Assembly: GCA_018378775.1 (NCBI GenBank)
Contig: JAGZWV010000008.1
Span: 13,336 to 77,335, forward strand
Origin: Collinsella sp.
GTDB taxonomy: Bacteria > Actinomycetota > Coriobacteriia > Coriobacteriales > Coriobacteriaceae
DNA length: 64,000 nt
Reading direction: 5' to 3'
Position numbers and translations under genes: made by a program. The notes below the pieces were generated by a model, which did no database searches, had not been told where the DNA came from, and was given only the letters and a program-made list of their open reading frames with translations. Below are positions 31,976 through 41,999 of this stretch, in pieces. The first letter of the stretch is position 1. Each line of letters begins with the position of its first letter.

Positions 31976-34900
31976 ATGTCTTGTGGCCGTCGTCGCGGGC
32001 TGCGCTCGGTCTCGCCATATGCGATTGTTCTGGCCCTCGCCATCGCGCTGACGGCGAGTTTCTTCCTGCCGCTTCGTGCCGAGGCGGCAATTTCGGACCA
32101 CACGGTTCCGACGATTTCGCCTTCGGGGACAACAATCAACCTGTTTGATTACTGGGTGAATCCCGATGACCATCTGTCGGTTTCCGGCAGCGGCGGCGTC
32201 AACGCAGACCACAAGTTCCAGTTTAACGACGGCAAGGGTGATGGGCCGCTCAACCAATGGACGGGCGGCACGAGCCCGCGGCCCGGCATCGTCAACAACA
32301 CGCTTTCAGACGGCTACCCGAAGCTTTCCGAAGCCTTGGGCGACGAGTCCCTCGACTACCTGTTCGATTCCTCTGCCCAGACCGGCAAGACGTCCCATTT
32401 TGGCGTGACGGGCCTCCTCAAGGTTCAGGGCGGCTACTACGTCTATGACAGCTCCGAAAACTACGCAGCCTACAACGCTGACAAGAATGCCTTCGACATC
32501 TATGACACCTGGGGCATTGGCAATTCGTCCCACCAGGGTCAGTTCTTCCCGTTCGACGCGGCAGACGAGGTGTTCAATGAGGAAAACGGCTGGCTCGTCC
32601 AAAACGGCATCACGGCAGACAACACCGGTAATTCGAGCTACAACGGCGGCAAGCCCGTCAACCACCACTTCGGCCTCTCAATGTCCACGCGATTCGTGCA
32701 GCCCAACGGCGGCCTGACGAACGATGACAAGCCCATGACCTTCGAGTTCGCCGGCGATGATGACGTCTGGGTGTTCATCGACGATGTCCTCGTGGGTGAT
32801 ATCGGCGGTATTCACGACCGGGCGAGTCTGAGCATCGACTTTCAAACGGGCGACATTAAGGTGAACGGCAATAACGACGGCACGCTGCTGAGCAAGTACC
32901 GGGCGGCAAATAAGGACACTACTTCGGGCTTTGCCGGCAACACCTTCAAAGACAGCACCAACCACACCCTCAAGTTCTTCTACCTGGAGCGCGGCGCCCT
33001 CTACTCCAACATGGGGCTCAAGTTCAACCTCGTGACGGTGCCCGAGTCCGACATCATCAAGTTCGACCAGGACGGCAAGTTCGTACAGGGCGCCGAGTTC
33101 AAGCTCTATAAGACCGACAAAGACTTCAAGACCGAGGGCAAGCTCCTCGGCTCTGGCACCACGGACGAGGCCGGCCACCTAACGCTCACGAACGACGATG
33201 ACAACGGCGTCATCAACTTCGACGATCTCTACAACAAGAATCACGGTAACAAGTACTACCTCCTGAAGGAGACGCGCGTGCCGGAGGGATACCGCTCGAG
33301 TCTCACGGCGACAGGTGGCAGCATGCAGCTCGAGTACGTGCCCGCGAGCGCTGAGAACGGCGCGGGCGGCGTCATCATCAACCGCGGCGGTATGGATGCG
33401 GACAGCGTCGTGTGGAAGACTGGTGCGTTTGCCGGCGCGAAGGAGACCATCACCGCACCGGTGAACGTGTACAAGGCGAATGATGACCTGACGAAGTCCG
33501 ACGAGACCGTCAACCTGGACTCCGGCATACTGTTCGCTGTGGTGCTCAAGCGCGATAAAAGCGCAGGCACGGGTATCAAAGATCAGAACAATTGGTACGC
33601 CGTGTCGGGCGACCCATCGACGGGAATGGGGTACACCCTCGCCGAGAAGCCGAGCAAGGCCGGCGCTATCGAGGCGGCGAAGAAGGACCTGTACGCCTTC
33701 ACGCTCAACACGAGCGGCCAGTACCAGGTAGAGATTCAAAATCTGCCCGGCGACATCTCCAAGTACTACTACCTGCTGAGCGGTGATGCCCGCAAGGATG
33801 CCGAGTACACGGTGGCCATCTACCACACAATGGCGAGCTCGATCGGCGACGCGACGCCTGAGAACACCGTCCACGTGTACAGTGACGACATCGCAGACGG
33901 CACGAACTTCAAGCGACAGTTCGCCACGCGCCTGCTCGTCACGAACATCCAGAACCGCCTGTTCGTGCAAAAGACCGATACCGAGGGTAAGCCCGTTGAC
34001 GGGGCGAAGTTCGCCCTGTACACCTCCAGACAGGTGACAACAGACGCGAACGGCAAGGTCGTGCTCAAGGGCGAGCAGACCCCCTACGACACCCTGACGA
34101 CGGGGTCGGTCGGCAACCCGGTCCCGCTCGAAGGTGCGGGCATATTCCCGAATACAAGCGCCGGTAACAGGCCGCTCGTGAATGGAACTTACTTCCTAAA
34201 GGAGGTCTCGGCTCCCAAGGGCTTCCTGCTTAACGACACGCTCACCAAGGTGATTGTGGACGATTACGGCGTCCATGCCGATGCTGGTACGGACGATGAC
34301 GGCGTTTCGACGTTCGTGGGCCCGGGCGCGCTCATGAAGAGTCTGGGCCAGTTTGGCGCAGAGGGCGACATCGACAACACGCTCACGTGGATCAAGGGCC
34401 AGCGCCAGACGTCCGACGGGACGCTCGACGGCAACGACAACCTTTCCTGGAACAATGACGCCAAGGGCGGCGAGGATGAGGTGCACCTCAAGTACGGCGC
34501 TAACGGACGCATGTACCAGTATGGGCCCACCGAGGAGGGCAAACCCTACCGCCTGGAGACCGAGACGGGCTGGATACGTATGGGTATCACCCAGGACGTG
34601 TCTGGTGACACTAATGCGAAGGGCGCCCGTGCCAATCTGGACGACATGAATTTGAACGCCCTGTTCACAGGTGCCACCTGCGTGCGCGTGGCGAACGAAC
34701 GCGAGGCGAGCCTCGAGGTGACGAAGAAGGTTGCCCTGCCCGATGGCCTGGCGGGCAATAAGGACGCGGAGTTCACCTTCAAGTTCACCGTGCCCGAGGG
34801 GAAGACCTACAAGGCCGCAGTGTTCAAGAACGCTGGGGCCGGAAAGCAAGCCGGCGACGTGTTCGATTTGAAGAACGGCGACACCCATGCTATCAAGGCC

Positions 34901-37900
34901 GACGAGACGATTCGCGTGTACGGTCTTGGCGAGGGCGACGAGTACGCGGTGCGGGAGCTGACCGGCGCAGACAAGATGCCCGCGGGCTATAAGCTGACCG
35001 GCCGCAAGCAGGGTACCACGAATCTGACCGGCGCAGGCGATAGTATCACCGGTGAGATCGAGAAGCAAAAACCCGACGGCACGTTGGCCGAAGCCAACAA
35101 GCTGGTGTTCACAAACACCTACAAGGCGGAAGCTAGCGACGAACTGACCCCGCAGGTAACGAAGAAGGTCTCCGGTGTTGAGAGCACGGAGAAGGCGTTC
35201 TCGTTCACGCTGACCGCCACGGAAGAGACGCAGAAGCAGATCGATGATGATGACCTCAAAGTCTCGGATGCTCTGGCGGGCAATGAGCATGCCGAGTCCA
35301 AGGCCACGAGTGGCAAGATCATCAAGGACAAGGGCCAGACGGTCGACTTCTCCGGCATGAAGTTCAACAAGGCCGGTACGTACACGTTCACGCTCACCGA
35401 GGCGCACGACGCCGACGACGACGCGGCGGTGGACGGCGTGCAGAACTCCGGCTGGACGATGGACGCCTCGACCTATACCGTCACGGTGAGGGTCGAGGAT
35501 AAGAACGCCAAGCTGACTGTCACAGGCGTGACGGTGGAGAAGAGCGGCGATGACAAGCGCGAGACGCTTGAGGTCAAGAACGGCAAGGTGAACCTCGCCA
35601 CCTTCAACAACAGCTATGCTGCGAAGGGTTCCGTGACCCTGGCGGCGAAGAAGCAATTTACGGGCGGCACCCTTGAGAACCAGCAGTTCTCATTCCAGGT
35701 GAAGGAGGGCGATAAGGTTGTCGCCGAAGAAAAGAACGATGCCAATGGCGACATCACCTTCCCGGCCATTGATTACACCGAGGCTGGTGAGCACGACTAC
35801 GCCATCAAGGAGGTCGAAGGCACCGACCCGACTATCGTTTACGACGGCAAGACGGTGAAAGTGCACGTTAGCGTCACCGATAACAAGAACGGCACGCTGA
35901 GCGCGACCGCCACCTACGACGGCAAGGCCGACGCTCCGACCTTCACCAACTCGAAGCCGACGGCCGACGCCACTATCGAGGCGACGAAGACCCTCAAGGG
36001 CAAGGACCTGACGGCTGGTGCGTTCACTTTCGGCCTATATCAAGGCGACACGTCCACGGGTAATCCCGTCAAGATCGTCCAGAACGACAAGGAGGGCAAG
36101 ATCAATCTTGCCCTCACCGGTCTGACCATCGGCGAGTACGACTACAAACTCAAGGAGGAGAACGCCGGTGCCGATCCGACTATCACCTACGACACCAAGG
36201 CGGTGAAGGTTCACGTCTCGGTGAAGGCGGAGGGCGACAAGGCGAAGGCGACCGTCACCTATGACGGCAAGAACGATGCCCCGACCTTCACTAACAAGTA
36301 CCAGCCCGCCGAGACCTCGGTGGCGCTCACGGCGAAGAAGGCCTATGTGAAGCCCGACAACACGCCGGCCACGCTCAAGGGCGGCGAGTTCACCTTCGAC
36401 CTGTACGAGGGCGACCTGACGGCTGAGCAGCTGAAGGGCAAGCAACCCATCCGGAGCGCCAAGAACAGCGAGGACGGCACCGTCACCTTCCCGGCCATCG
36501 ACTACACCAAGGCCGGCGAGTACAAATACACCGTCGCGGAACAGGAGGGCGACCTGTCCCACGTGACCTACGACGCTACGGTGCACCATGCCGTGGTGAA
36601 GGTCATGGACAATGCCGGCAAGCTGGACGCCGCTGTTACCTACGATGGTGACAAGGCCAATGCCCCCACCTTCACGAACACCTACACCGCAAAGGGATCC
36701 GTGGAGCTGACGGCGACCAAGATCGTTGCGGTCGCGCCGGGCTTCACGCACGACACCAAGCTGAAGGGCGGCGAATACACGTTCGAGCTGAAGGACGCCG
36801 ACGGCAAGGTGCTCGGCACCACGACGAACAAGGCCGATGGCACGGTGAAGTTCACGCGCAAGTTCACGCTCTCCAACCTGGGCGGCGCTGCGAGCAAGGA
36901 CTTCACCTACACCATCGCGGAGAAGCCGGGCACGGAGCCGGGCATGGTCTACGACACCCATGCGCTCATCTACAAGGTGACGGTCGCGGACGATGGCACC
37001 GGCTCGCTGACGGCCACACCGCAGGTAACGAGTGGAGACAAGACCTTCACGAACACGTACCACCCGAAGGAGACCTCGGTAACGCTCAAGGCGACGAAGC
37101 GCTTCACGGGTGGCGAGCTCGCAGGGGGCGACTTCACGTTCCAGCTGCTCGACAAGGATGGCAACGTGATCCAGACCGTCCAGAATGACAAGGACGGCAA
37201 GGTCGCCTTCCAGGCAATCAGCTACGACACGCCGGGCGATCACGACTACACCATCAAGGAGGTTGCCGGCAACGACCCGACCGTCGTGTACGACACGAAG
37301 GACGTGAAGGTCCACATCAAGGTCTCCGATGAGAAGGGCGAGCTAAAGGCGACCGCCACCTACGACGGCGAGGCCGACGTTCCGACCTTCACCAACTCGA
37401 AGCCGACGACGGACGTTACCGTCGAGGCGACGAAGATCCTCACGGGCAAGGACCTGACGGCCGACGCGTTTACCTTCGGCCTGTACGACCAGGCCGGCAA
37501 CGAGGTCGCCAAGGGCACCAACGACCGGGGCGGCAAGGTCGAGCTGGCCGTCAAGAACCTGAACCTGGGCGAGTACGACTACACGCTCAAGGAGGAGAAA
37601 GCCGGCCAGACCGTCGACGGCGTGGCCTACGACGCCAAGGAAGTCAAGGTCCACGTCAAGGTAGAGCAGAACCAGGGCGACAACAACAAGACGAAGGTGA
37701 CCGTCACCTATGACGGTGCCGCTACGGCTTCCACCTTCAACAACACCTACGACGCAAAGGGTTCCGTAACCCTGACGGCGACCAAGACCATCAAGGTTGC
37801 GGACGGCTTCGACCACACGACGAAGCCCGCGGACGGCGAGTTTACCTTCGACCTGAAGGACGCTGCCGGCAACGTGCTCGACACCGCAAAGAACGATGCA

Positions 37901-40171
37901 AACGGCAAGGTCAGCTTCACGCGCGAGTTCCAGCTCTCCGACTTGGACGGCGCCGCGAGCAAGGACTTCACCTACACCATCGTGGAGCAGCCGGGCGCGG
38001 AGCCGGGCATGGTCTATGACAGCCATCCCCTCACCTATACGGTGACGGTCACGGACGGCGGGAACGGAGCACTGAATGCGAAGGCGATCGTGACGAGCGC
38101 ATCCGGCTCGGATACCTTCACCAACACCTACCAGCCGGCCGCGACCGGCCTGGCCCTCGGTGCGAAGAAGAGCTATGTGAAGAAGGACGACAACACGCCG
38201 ATCGTCCCCAAGTGCGGCGAGTTCACCTTCGATGTGTACGAGGGCAACCTGACGGCTGAGCAGCTTGCCGGGGCCAAGCCCGTCCGGACCGCGACCAACG
38301 GCGCGGACGGAAGTGTTAACTTCGACGCCTTCTCCTACGCGAAGCCGGGCACGCACGAGTACACCATCGTGGAGCGGAAGGGTGATCTGGCCTACGTGAC
38401 CTACGACGCCGCGGTGCACCATGCCGTGGTGACGGTTGCGGACAATGCCGGCACGCTGCAGGCGAGCGTCGCCTACGACGGCACGAATGTCACGAAGCCC
38501 AGCTTCACCAACACCTATGAGGCACAGGCGACGGACTCCGGCGCGATCGCCCTCACCAAGAGCGTTGACGTGCACGACGGCAGCTATCAGCTAAAGGCGG
38601 GAGACTTCGCCTTCGAGCTGGTGGGGTCTGACGGCTCGGTGATCCAGACCCAGAAGAACGATGCGCACGGCAAGGTTGCCTTCGACAAGCTGACCTTCGA
38701 CCATGCGGGCACCTTTACCTACACGGTCCGCGAGGTGCAGCCGACGGGGGACGCGCCGGGCGTGCCGGGCGTGACCTACACCGGCAAGACGTACACCCTG
38801 ACCTACGTGGTGAAGGACAACAACGACGGCAAGCTGGTGGTAGAGAACTCCACGGTGAAGCCGAGCGAGGGCACCGAGAACGGCGTCACCCCCAACACCA
38901 TGACGTTTGCGAACAGCTACCAGCCGGGCGCGACCTCCTACCAGATCTCCGGCACCAAGGTGCTTGAGAATACCGATTCGGCCACCATGCGGACGCCCGC
39001 CGATGGCGAGTTCACGTTCGCGCTGATTGACGTGGCCACCGGGCAGGAGATCGACCGGACCACGAACGTGGGTAACGCGTTTACCTTCAAGGCCATCTCG
39101 TACACTGCGACTGGTTCGCATGCGTACCAGGTGAAGGAGGTTGCGGGCCAAGATGGCACCATCACTTACAGCGATGCGGTGTTGGATGTGACGGTGAGCG
39201 TGACCGACGACGGCAGCGGCCAGCTGACCGCGACGGCGAACAAGACGGCTGCGGATCTGACCTTCACCAACATCTACACGCCGACGGCAACGACGGCGAC
39301 GATTACCGGAACGAAGGCTCTGACCGGCCGCGACTTGGCCGAGGGTGAGTTCTCCTTCGACCTGAAGGACGCCGACGGTAACGTGGTGCAGACGGTGCAG
39401 AACGGCGCCGACGGCACGTTTGGCTTCGCGCCGCTGCAGCTGGACAAGGTGGGGACGTACGTCTACACCGTGTCCGAGCGGGCAGGGGCGACGGCGAACG
39501 GCGTCACCTACGACACGACGGTCTTTACCGCGACGGTGACGGTGACGGAGAATGCGGAGACGCACGCGCTGGAGGCGCAGGTTGCCTACAGCAAGGGCGG
39601 CAAGGCTGCGGATGCGGTGGCATTCAGCAACAGCTACGCGCCGGCCGCGACTGAGGTGAAGCTGGGGGCCTCCAAGGTGCTGAGCGGCAAGGACCTAAAG
39701 GAATGGCAGTTCTCCTTCCAGCTGAAGGATGCCGATGGCAAAGTGCTGCAGACCGCCAAGAACGCGGCAGGCGGCACGGTGGGCTTCGAGGCGATCTCGT
39801 ACGACAAGCCCGGGACATACACCTACAGCATCTCCGAGGTGGACGACGGTCAGAAGAACGTGACGTACGACGCGGCCGAGCACCAGGTAACGGTGATGGT
39901 GACGGACGACGGCGCGGGCCATCTGGTGGCGACGGTAACCTATGACGGTGACGTGGCGCCGGTGTTCAAGAACACGTACACGCCGCCGACCACCCCGCCG
40001 GTCAACCCGCCGACGGAGCCGCCCACCAACTCACCGGTGTCGAAGGAGGAGAAGCCGGGTCTGCCGAACATGGGCGATACCAGCTTGTCGCCGATGGCCC
40101 TGGGTGGCATCGCGGGCGGCGCAGTGGTGCTGATCGCCACAGGTGTGATCCTGCGGCGCCGGAACCGGTAG
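31976..40171 (+). CDS. Giant cell-wall-anchored pilin-like adhesin (fibro-slime + isopeptide repeats)
   Basis: 2731 residues from the ATG at 31976; in the alternative poly-G frame it would start at 31866 and be about 37 residues longer. Signal peptide MSCGRRRGLRSVSPYAIVLA... is cut near residue 37 (RAEA). A fibro-slime/PA14-like domain follows (about 150-355, with AGDDDVWVFIDDVLVGDIGG). Next come SpaA/Cna-B units (for example RLFVQKTDTEGKPVDGAKF). About thirteen FctA-type isopeptide domains follow, each starting like VTVEATKILTGKDL and ending with VTYDGKADAPTFTN. The C-terminus has LPNMG (2696-2700), a hydrophobic helix and RRRNR, a sortase signal with Met where Thr is usual. It probably forms a long, covalently stiffened stalk for host or mucus attachment. 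It ends in a terminator. Confidence 0.92.
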   Translation: MSCGRRRGLRSVSPYAIVLALAIALTASFFLPLRAEAAISDHTVPTISPSGTTINLFDYWVNPDDHLSVSGSGGVNADHKFQFNDGKGDGPLNQWTGGTSPRPGIVNNTLSDGYPKLSEALGDESLDYLFDSSAQTGKTSHFGVTGLLKVQGGYYVYDSSENYAAYNADKNAFDIYDTWGIGNSSHQGQFFPFDAADEVFNEENGWLVQNGITADNTGNSSYNGGKPVNHHFGLSMSTRFVQPNGGLTNDDKPMTFEFAGDDDVWVFIDDVLVGDIGGIHDRASLSIDFQTGDIKVNGNNDGTLLSKYRAANKDTTSGFAGNTFKDSTNHTLKFFYLERGALYSNMGLKFNLVTVPESDIIKFDQDGKFVQGAEFKLYKTDKDFKTEGKLLGSGTTDEAGHLTLTNDDDNGVINFDDLYNKNHGNKYYLLKETRVPEGYRSSLTATGGSMQLEYVPASAENGAGGVIINRGGMDADSVVWKTGAFAGAKETITAPVNVYKANDDLTKSDETVNLDSGILFAVVLKRDKSAGTGIKDQNNWYAVSGDPSTGMGYTLAEKPSKAGAIEAAKKDLYAFTLNTSGQYQVEIQNLPGDISKYYYLLSGDARKDAEYTVAIYHTMASSIGDATPENTVHVYSDDIADGTNFKRQFATRLLVTNIQNRLFVQKTDTEGKPVDGAKFALYTSRQVTTDANGKVVLKGEQTPYDTLTTGSVGNPVPLEGAGIFPNTSAGNRPLVNGTYFLKEVSAPKGFLLNDTLTKVIVDDYGVHADAGTDDDGVSTFVGPGALMKSLGQFGAEGDIDNTLTWIKGQRQTSDGTLDGNDNLSWNNDAKGGEDEVHLKYGANGRMYQYGPTEEGKPYRLETETGWIRMGITQDVSGDTNAKGARANLDDMNLNALFTGATCVRVANEREASLEVTKKVALPDGLAGNKDAEFTFKFTVPEGKTYKAAVFKNAGAGKQAGDVFDLKNGDTHAIKADETIRVYGLGEGDEYAVRELTGADKMPAGYKLTGRKQGTTNLTGAGDSITGEIEKQKPDGTLAEANKLVFTNTYKAEASDELTPQVTKKVSGVESTEKAFSFTLTATEETQKQIDDDDLKVSDALAGNEHAESKATSGKIIKDKGQTVDFSGMKFNKAGTYTFTLTEAHDADDDAAVDGVQNSGWTMDASTYTVTVRVEDKNAKLTVTGVTVEKSGDDKRETLEVKNGKVNLATFNNSYAAKGSVTLAAKKQFTGGTLENQQFSFQVKEGDKVVAEEKNDANGDITFPAIDYTEAGEHDYAIKEVEGTDPTIVYDGKTVKVHVSVTDNKNGTLSATATYDGKADAPTFTNSKPTADATIEATKTLKGKDLTAGAFTFGLYQGDTSTGNPVKIVQNDKEGKINLALTGLTIGEYDYKLKEENAGADPTITYDTKAVKVHVSVKAEGDKAKATVTYDGKNDAPTFTNKYQPAETSVALTAKKAYVKPDNTPATLKGGEFTFDLYEGDLTAEQLKGKQPIRSAKNSEDGTVTFPAIDYTKAGEYKYTVAEQEGDLSHVTYDATVHHAVVKVMDNAGKLDAAVTYDGDKANAPTFTNTYTAKGSVELTATKIVAVAPGFTHDTKLKGGEYTFELKDADGKVLGTTTNKADGTVKFTRKFTLSNLGGAASKDFTYTIAEKPGTEPGMVYDTHALIYKVTVADDGTGSLTATPQVTSGDKTFTNTYHPKETSVTLKATKRFTGGELAGGDFTFQLLDKDGNVIQTVQNDKDGKVAFQAISYDTPGDHDYTIKEVAGNDPTVVYDTKDVKVHIKVSDEKGELKATATYDGEADVPTFTNSKPTTDVTVEATKILTGKDLTADAFTFGLYDQAGNEVAKGTNDRGGKVELAVKNLNLGEYDYTLKEEKAGQTVDGVAYDAKEVKVHVKVEQNQGDNNKTKVTVTYDGAATASTFNNTYDAKGSVTLTATKTIKVADGFDHTTKPADGEFTFDLKDAAGNVLDTAKNDANGKVSFTREFQLSDLDGAASKDFTYTIVEQPGAEPGMVYDSHPLTYTVTVTDGGNGALNAKAIVTSASGSDTFTNTYQPAATGLALGAKKSYVKKDDNTPIVPKCGEFTFDVYEGNLTAEQLAGAKPVRTATNGADGSVNFDAFSYAKPGTHEYTIVERKGDLAYVTYDAAVHHAVVTVADNAGTLQASVAYDGTNVTKPSFTNTYEAQATDSGAIALTKSVDVHDGSYQLKAGDFAFELVGSDGSVIQTQKNDAHGKVAFDKLTFDHAGTFTYTVREVQPTGDAPGVPGVTYTGKTYTLTYVVKDNNDGKLVVENSTVKPSEGTENGVTPNTMTFANSYQPGATSYQISGTKVLENTDSATMRTPADGEFTFALIDVATGQEIDRTTNVGNAFTFKAISYTATGSHAYQVKEVAGQDGTITYSDAVLDVTVSVTDDGSGQLTATANKTAADLTFTNIYTPTATTATITGTKALTGRDLAEGEFSFDLKDADGNVVQTVQNGADGTFGFAPLQLDKVGTYVYTVSERAGATANGVTYDTTVFTATVTVTENAETHALEAQVAYSKGGKAADAVAFSNSYAPAATEVKLGASKVLSGKDLKEWQFSFQLKDADGKVLQTAKNAAGGTVGFEAISYDKPGTYTYSISEVDDGQKNVTYDAAEHQVTVMVTDDGAGHLVATVTYDGDVAPVFKNTYTPPTTPPVNPPTEPPTNSPVSKEEKPGLPNMGDTSLSPMALGGIAGGAVVLIATGVILRRRNR

Positions 40172-40200
40172 CTGCGGCGGCCGAGAAGGGCTTTGATTGA

Positions 40201-40237
40201 GGGCGGGTGGTCGCAGGGCGCGGCCGCCCGCCCTTTT
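40201..40237 (+). terminator. Terminator of the adhesin gene
   Basis: GGGCGGGTGGTCG pairs with CGGCCGCCCGCCC (with G-T pairs) over a 7-base loop and is followed by TTTT. Confidence 0.85.
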
Positions 40238-40317
40238 CGGTGAAAGGCTATGTTAGCCCGCCGTTTGCACGCGATTATGATTCTGCAGCTCCTAAGCGCG
40301 CCGCGCCCTCTAGAAGT

Positions 40318-40426
40318 CCGGAAAAGCTGCACGAAGCGGCTATCTTGACCCGGAAAAGCTGCAAATCTAGGCCAAATACACCCGGAAAAGCTGCAAAAGT
40401 TGGTAAAATCCATCCTGAAAAGCTGT
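40318..40426 (+). promoter_or_regulatory. Four 14-base direct repeats at 31-32-bp spacing before the second ATPase
   Basis: CCGGAAAAGCTGCA occurs at 40318, 40350 and 40382, and a variant CCTGAAAAGCTGTA at 40413. The starts are 32, 32 and 31 bases apart, with unrelated 17-18-base spacers. The last repeat ends 16 bases before the ATG. Layout and period match the palindrome array before the other ATPase of this family at 21230, although the repeat sequence is unrelated. Confidence 0.85.
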
Positions 40427-40442
40427 AAACAGCAGGTGAAGG

Positions 40443-41768
40443 ATGGTGCGTTGTGTGCTGAAGCGAAAGATGCTCGACACCCTCCGTTCGTGGCGGGCGG
40501 AAAAGGGCGCCGAATGCCTTCTCATCAAGGGCGCGCGACAGGTTGGCAAGTCGTACATAGTCGCCGAGTTCGGGCGGCAGGACTACGAAAGCTTCATCTC
40601 CATAGACTTCATTGGGTCCCCGGACCTTAAGCGGGTGTTCGATGGCCCAATCGATGCCGACTCGATCTACCGGCAGATATCGCTCGTCGTGCCCGGCGTG
40701 CGCTTTGTTCCAGGACGAACGCTTCTTTTCCTCGACGAGATTCAGGAGTGCCCGCGTGCTCGCGCTGCGCTTAAGTATCTCGCTCTCGACGGCAGGTGCG
40801 ATGTCGTTGCGTCGGGCTCGCTTCTGGGCATTCGGTTCAAGGAGGAGGCTGCGCTCGCCTCCATTCCCGTTGGGTACGAGCGAGAGGTCGAAATGGGCCC
40901 CCTCGATTTCGAGGAGTACCTTTGGGCGCGCGGGTATGGGGAGGACGATATCGCCAATTTGCGGGAATACTATGAGTCGTTGATGCCCGTGCCCGTTGCG
41001 GTGAATCAGAAGATGATGCAGATGCTGCGCGAGTACCTCGCGGTCGGCGGTATGCCTGCGGTGGTGGACGCCTTTGCGCGGACGGGCAACTTCGCCGTTG
41101 CTTTCGACGAGCAAAGCAGGCTGCTCGCCTCGTATCTCGACGACGTGGCTCGATACGCGCAAGCCCCCGAGCGCGGGCGTGCGCGGGCGTGCTTTGAATC
41201 GTTGCCGCGCCAGCTCGCAAAGGAGAATACGAAGTTCCAGTATTCCGTGGTCGAGAACAGGGGAACGGCGCGCAAATTTGGCTCGTCCGTGGATTGGCTC
41301 GTGGGAGCAGGTATGGTGCGACGGTGCCAGTCGGTGAGCGCCGCCCAATTCCCTCTTGCCGCCTATGAAGACGGGACGAAGTTTCGCCTCTATGCTGTCG
41401 ATACGGGCGTGCTCATGGCCATGTACGGCTTCGAAATGCTGGAGGCGGTGGTGAACAACAAGCTCGCGGGTCCCATGAAAGGCGGCCTCTACGAGAACCT
41501 GGTCGCCTGCATGCTTTCGGCGCGGGGTGTGGCTCTGCGTTATTGGCGGTCGCAGAAGGGCGATAGGGAAATAGAGTTTCTCGTCGACTCGCCCGACGCG
41601 AGCGTTGTGCCCATTGAGGTGAAGGCCTCGCGCGGATCTACGGTATCGCTCAACGACATGCTCGAGCGGCAGGACGTGAACCTTGGGTACAAGCTGATAG
41701 ACGGTAACGTCGGCCGAGACGGCAAAAAGGTGACGCTTCCGCTATATATGGCCATGTTCTTGAAGTAG
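40443..41768 (+). CDS. AAA (AAA_14) ATPase with DUF4143 C-terminal domain, copy 2
   Basis: 441 residues. Walker A is GARQVGKSY (30-38), Walker B is LLFLDEIQE, then VVASGSLLG. The family blocks LDFEEYLWARGY and GGMPAVVDAF are present. The C-terminal part keeps the full nuclease-like pattern DREIEFLVD...VVPIEVKASRG, with the (D/E)xK that copy 1 has lost. An ATG within AGGTGAAGG is used; the start has no ideal spacing. It is not a close relative of copy 1 but shares fold, domain order and the upstream ~32-bp-period repeats. It lies alone between the adhesin and prfA. Role unknown. Confidence 0.9.
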   Translation: MVRCVLKRKMLDTLRSWRAEKGAECLLIKGARQVGKSYIVAEFGRQDYESFISIDFIGSPDLKRVFDGPIDADSIYRQISLVVPGVRFVPGRTLLFLDEIQECPRARAALKYLALDGRCDVVASGSLLGIRFKEEAALASIPVGYEREVEMGPLDFEEYLWARGYGEDDIANLREYYESLMPVPVAVNQKMMQMLREYLAVGGMPAVVDAFARTGNFAVAFDEQSRLLASYLDDVARYAQAPERGRARACFESLPRQLAKENTKFQYSVVENRGTARKFGSSVDWLVGAGMVRRCQSVSAAQFPLAAYEDGTKFRLYAVDTGVLMAMYGFEMLEAVVNNKLAGPMKGGLYENLVACMLSARGVALRYWRSQKGDREIEFLVDSPDASVVPIEVKASRGSTVSLNDMLERQDVNLGYKLIDGNVGRDGKKVTLPLYMAMFLK

Positions 41769-41999
41769 AGCCTTGCGTTGGCGGACTGACCCTTTGTCGC
41801 ATTCCGTGCGGGTTATATGCAGGTATGCCTGCGCACGCTATCATGTATGGGTTAGACCGCAACTATGTACCTCATACGCGAAGGGATGCGCATGTATCTG
41901 AAGATCGACATGTTCTAGCCGGGCTTACCCCCGCAGTGGCGCTGCGCGCCCCATCAACTCTGCCGATTTTCACCTTCACGCACATAAAGGAGTCCCGCC

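Noticed and set aside
36035..39565. Several long antisense frames under the adhesin repeats
   Set aside because: They mirror the repetitive coding sequence (Val/Arg/Leu-rich translations) and have no independent start signals.
40318..40426. Possible CRISPR array (four repeats at ~32 bp)
   Set aside because: The repeats are only 14 bases, spacers 17-18 bases, the last repeat touches a gene start, and no cas genes occur nearby.
41886..41918. Ten-codon ORF (MRMYLKIDMF) with a GAAGGG site before prfA
   Set aside because: Too short to support as a gene; no attenuator structure or repeated amino acid that would suggest a leader peptide.
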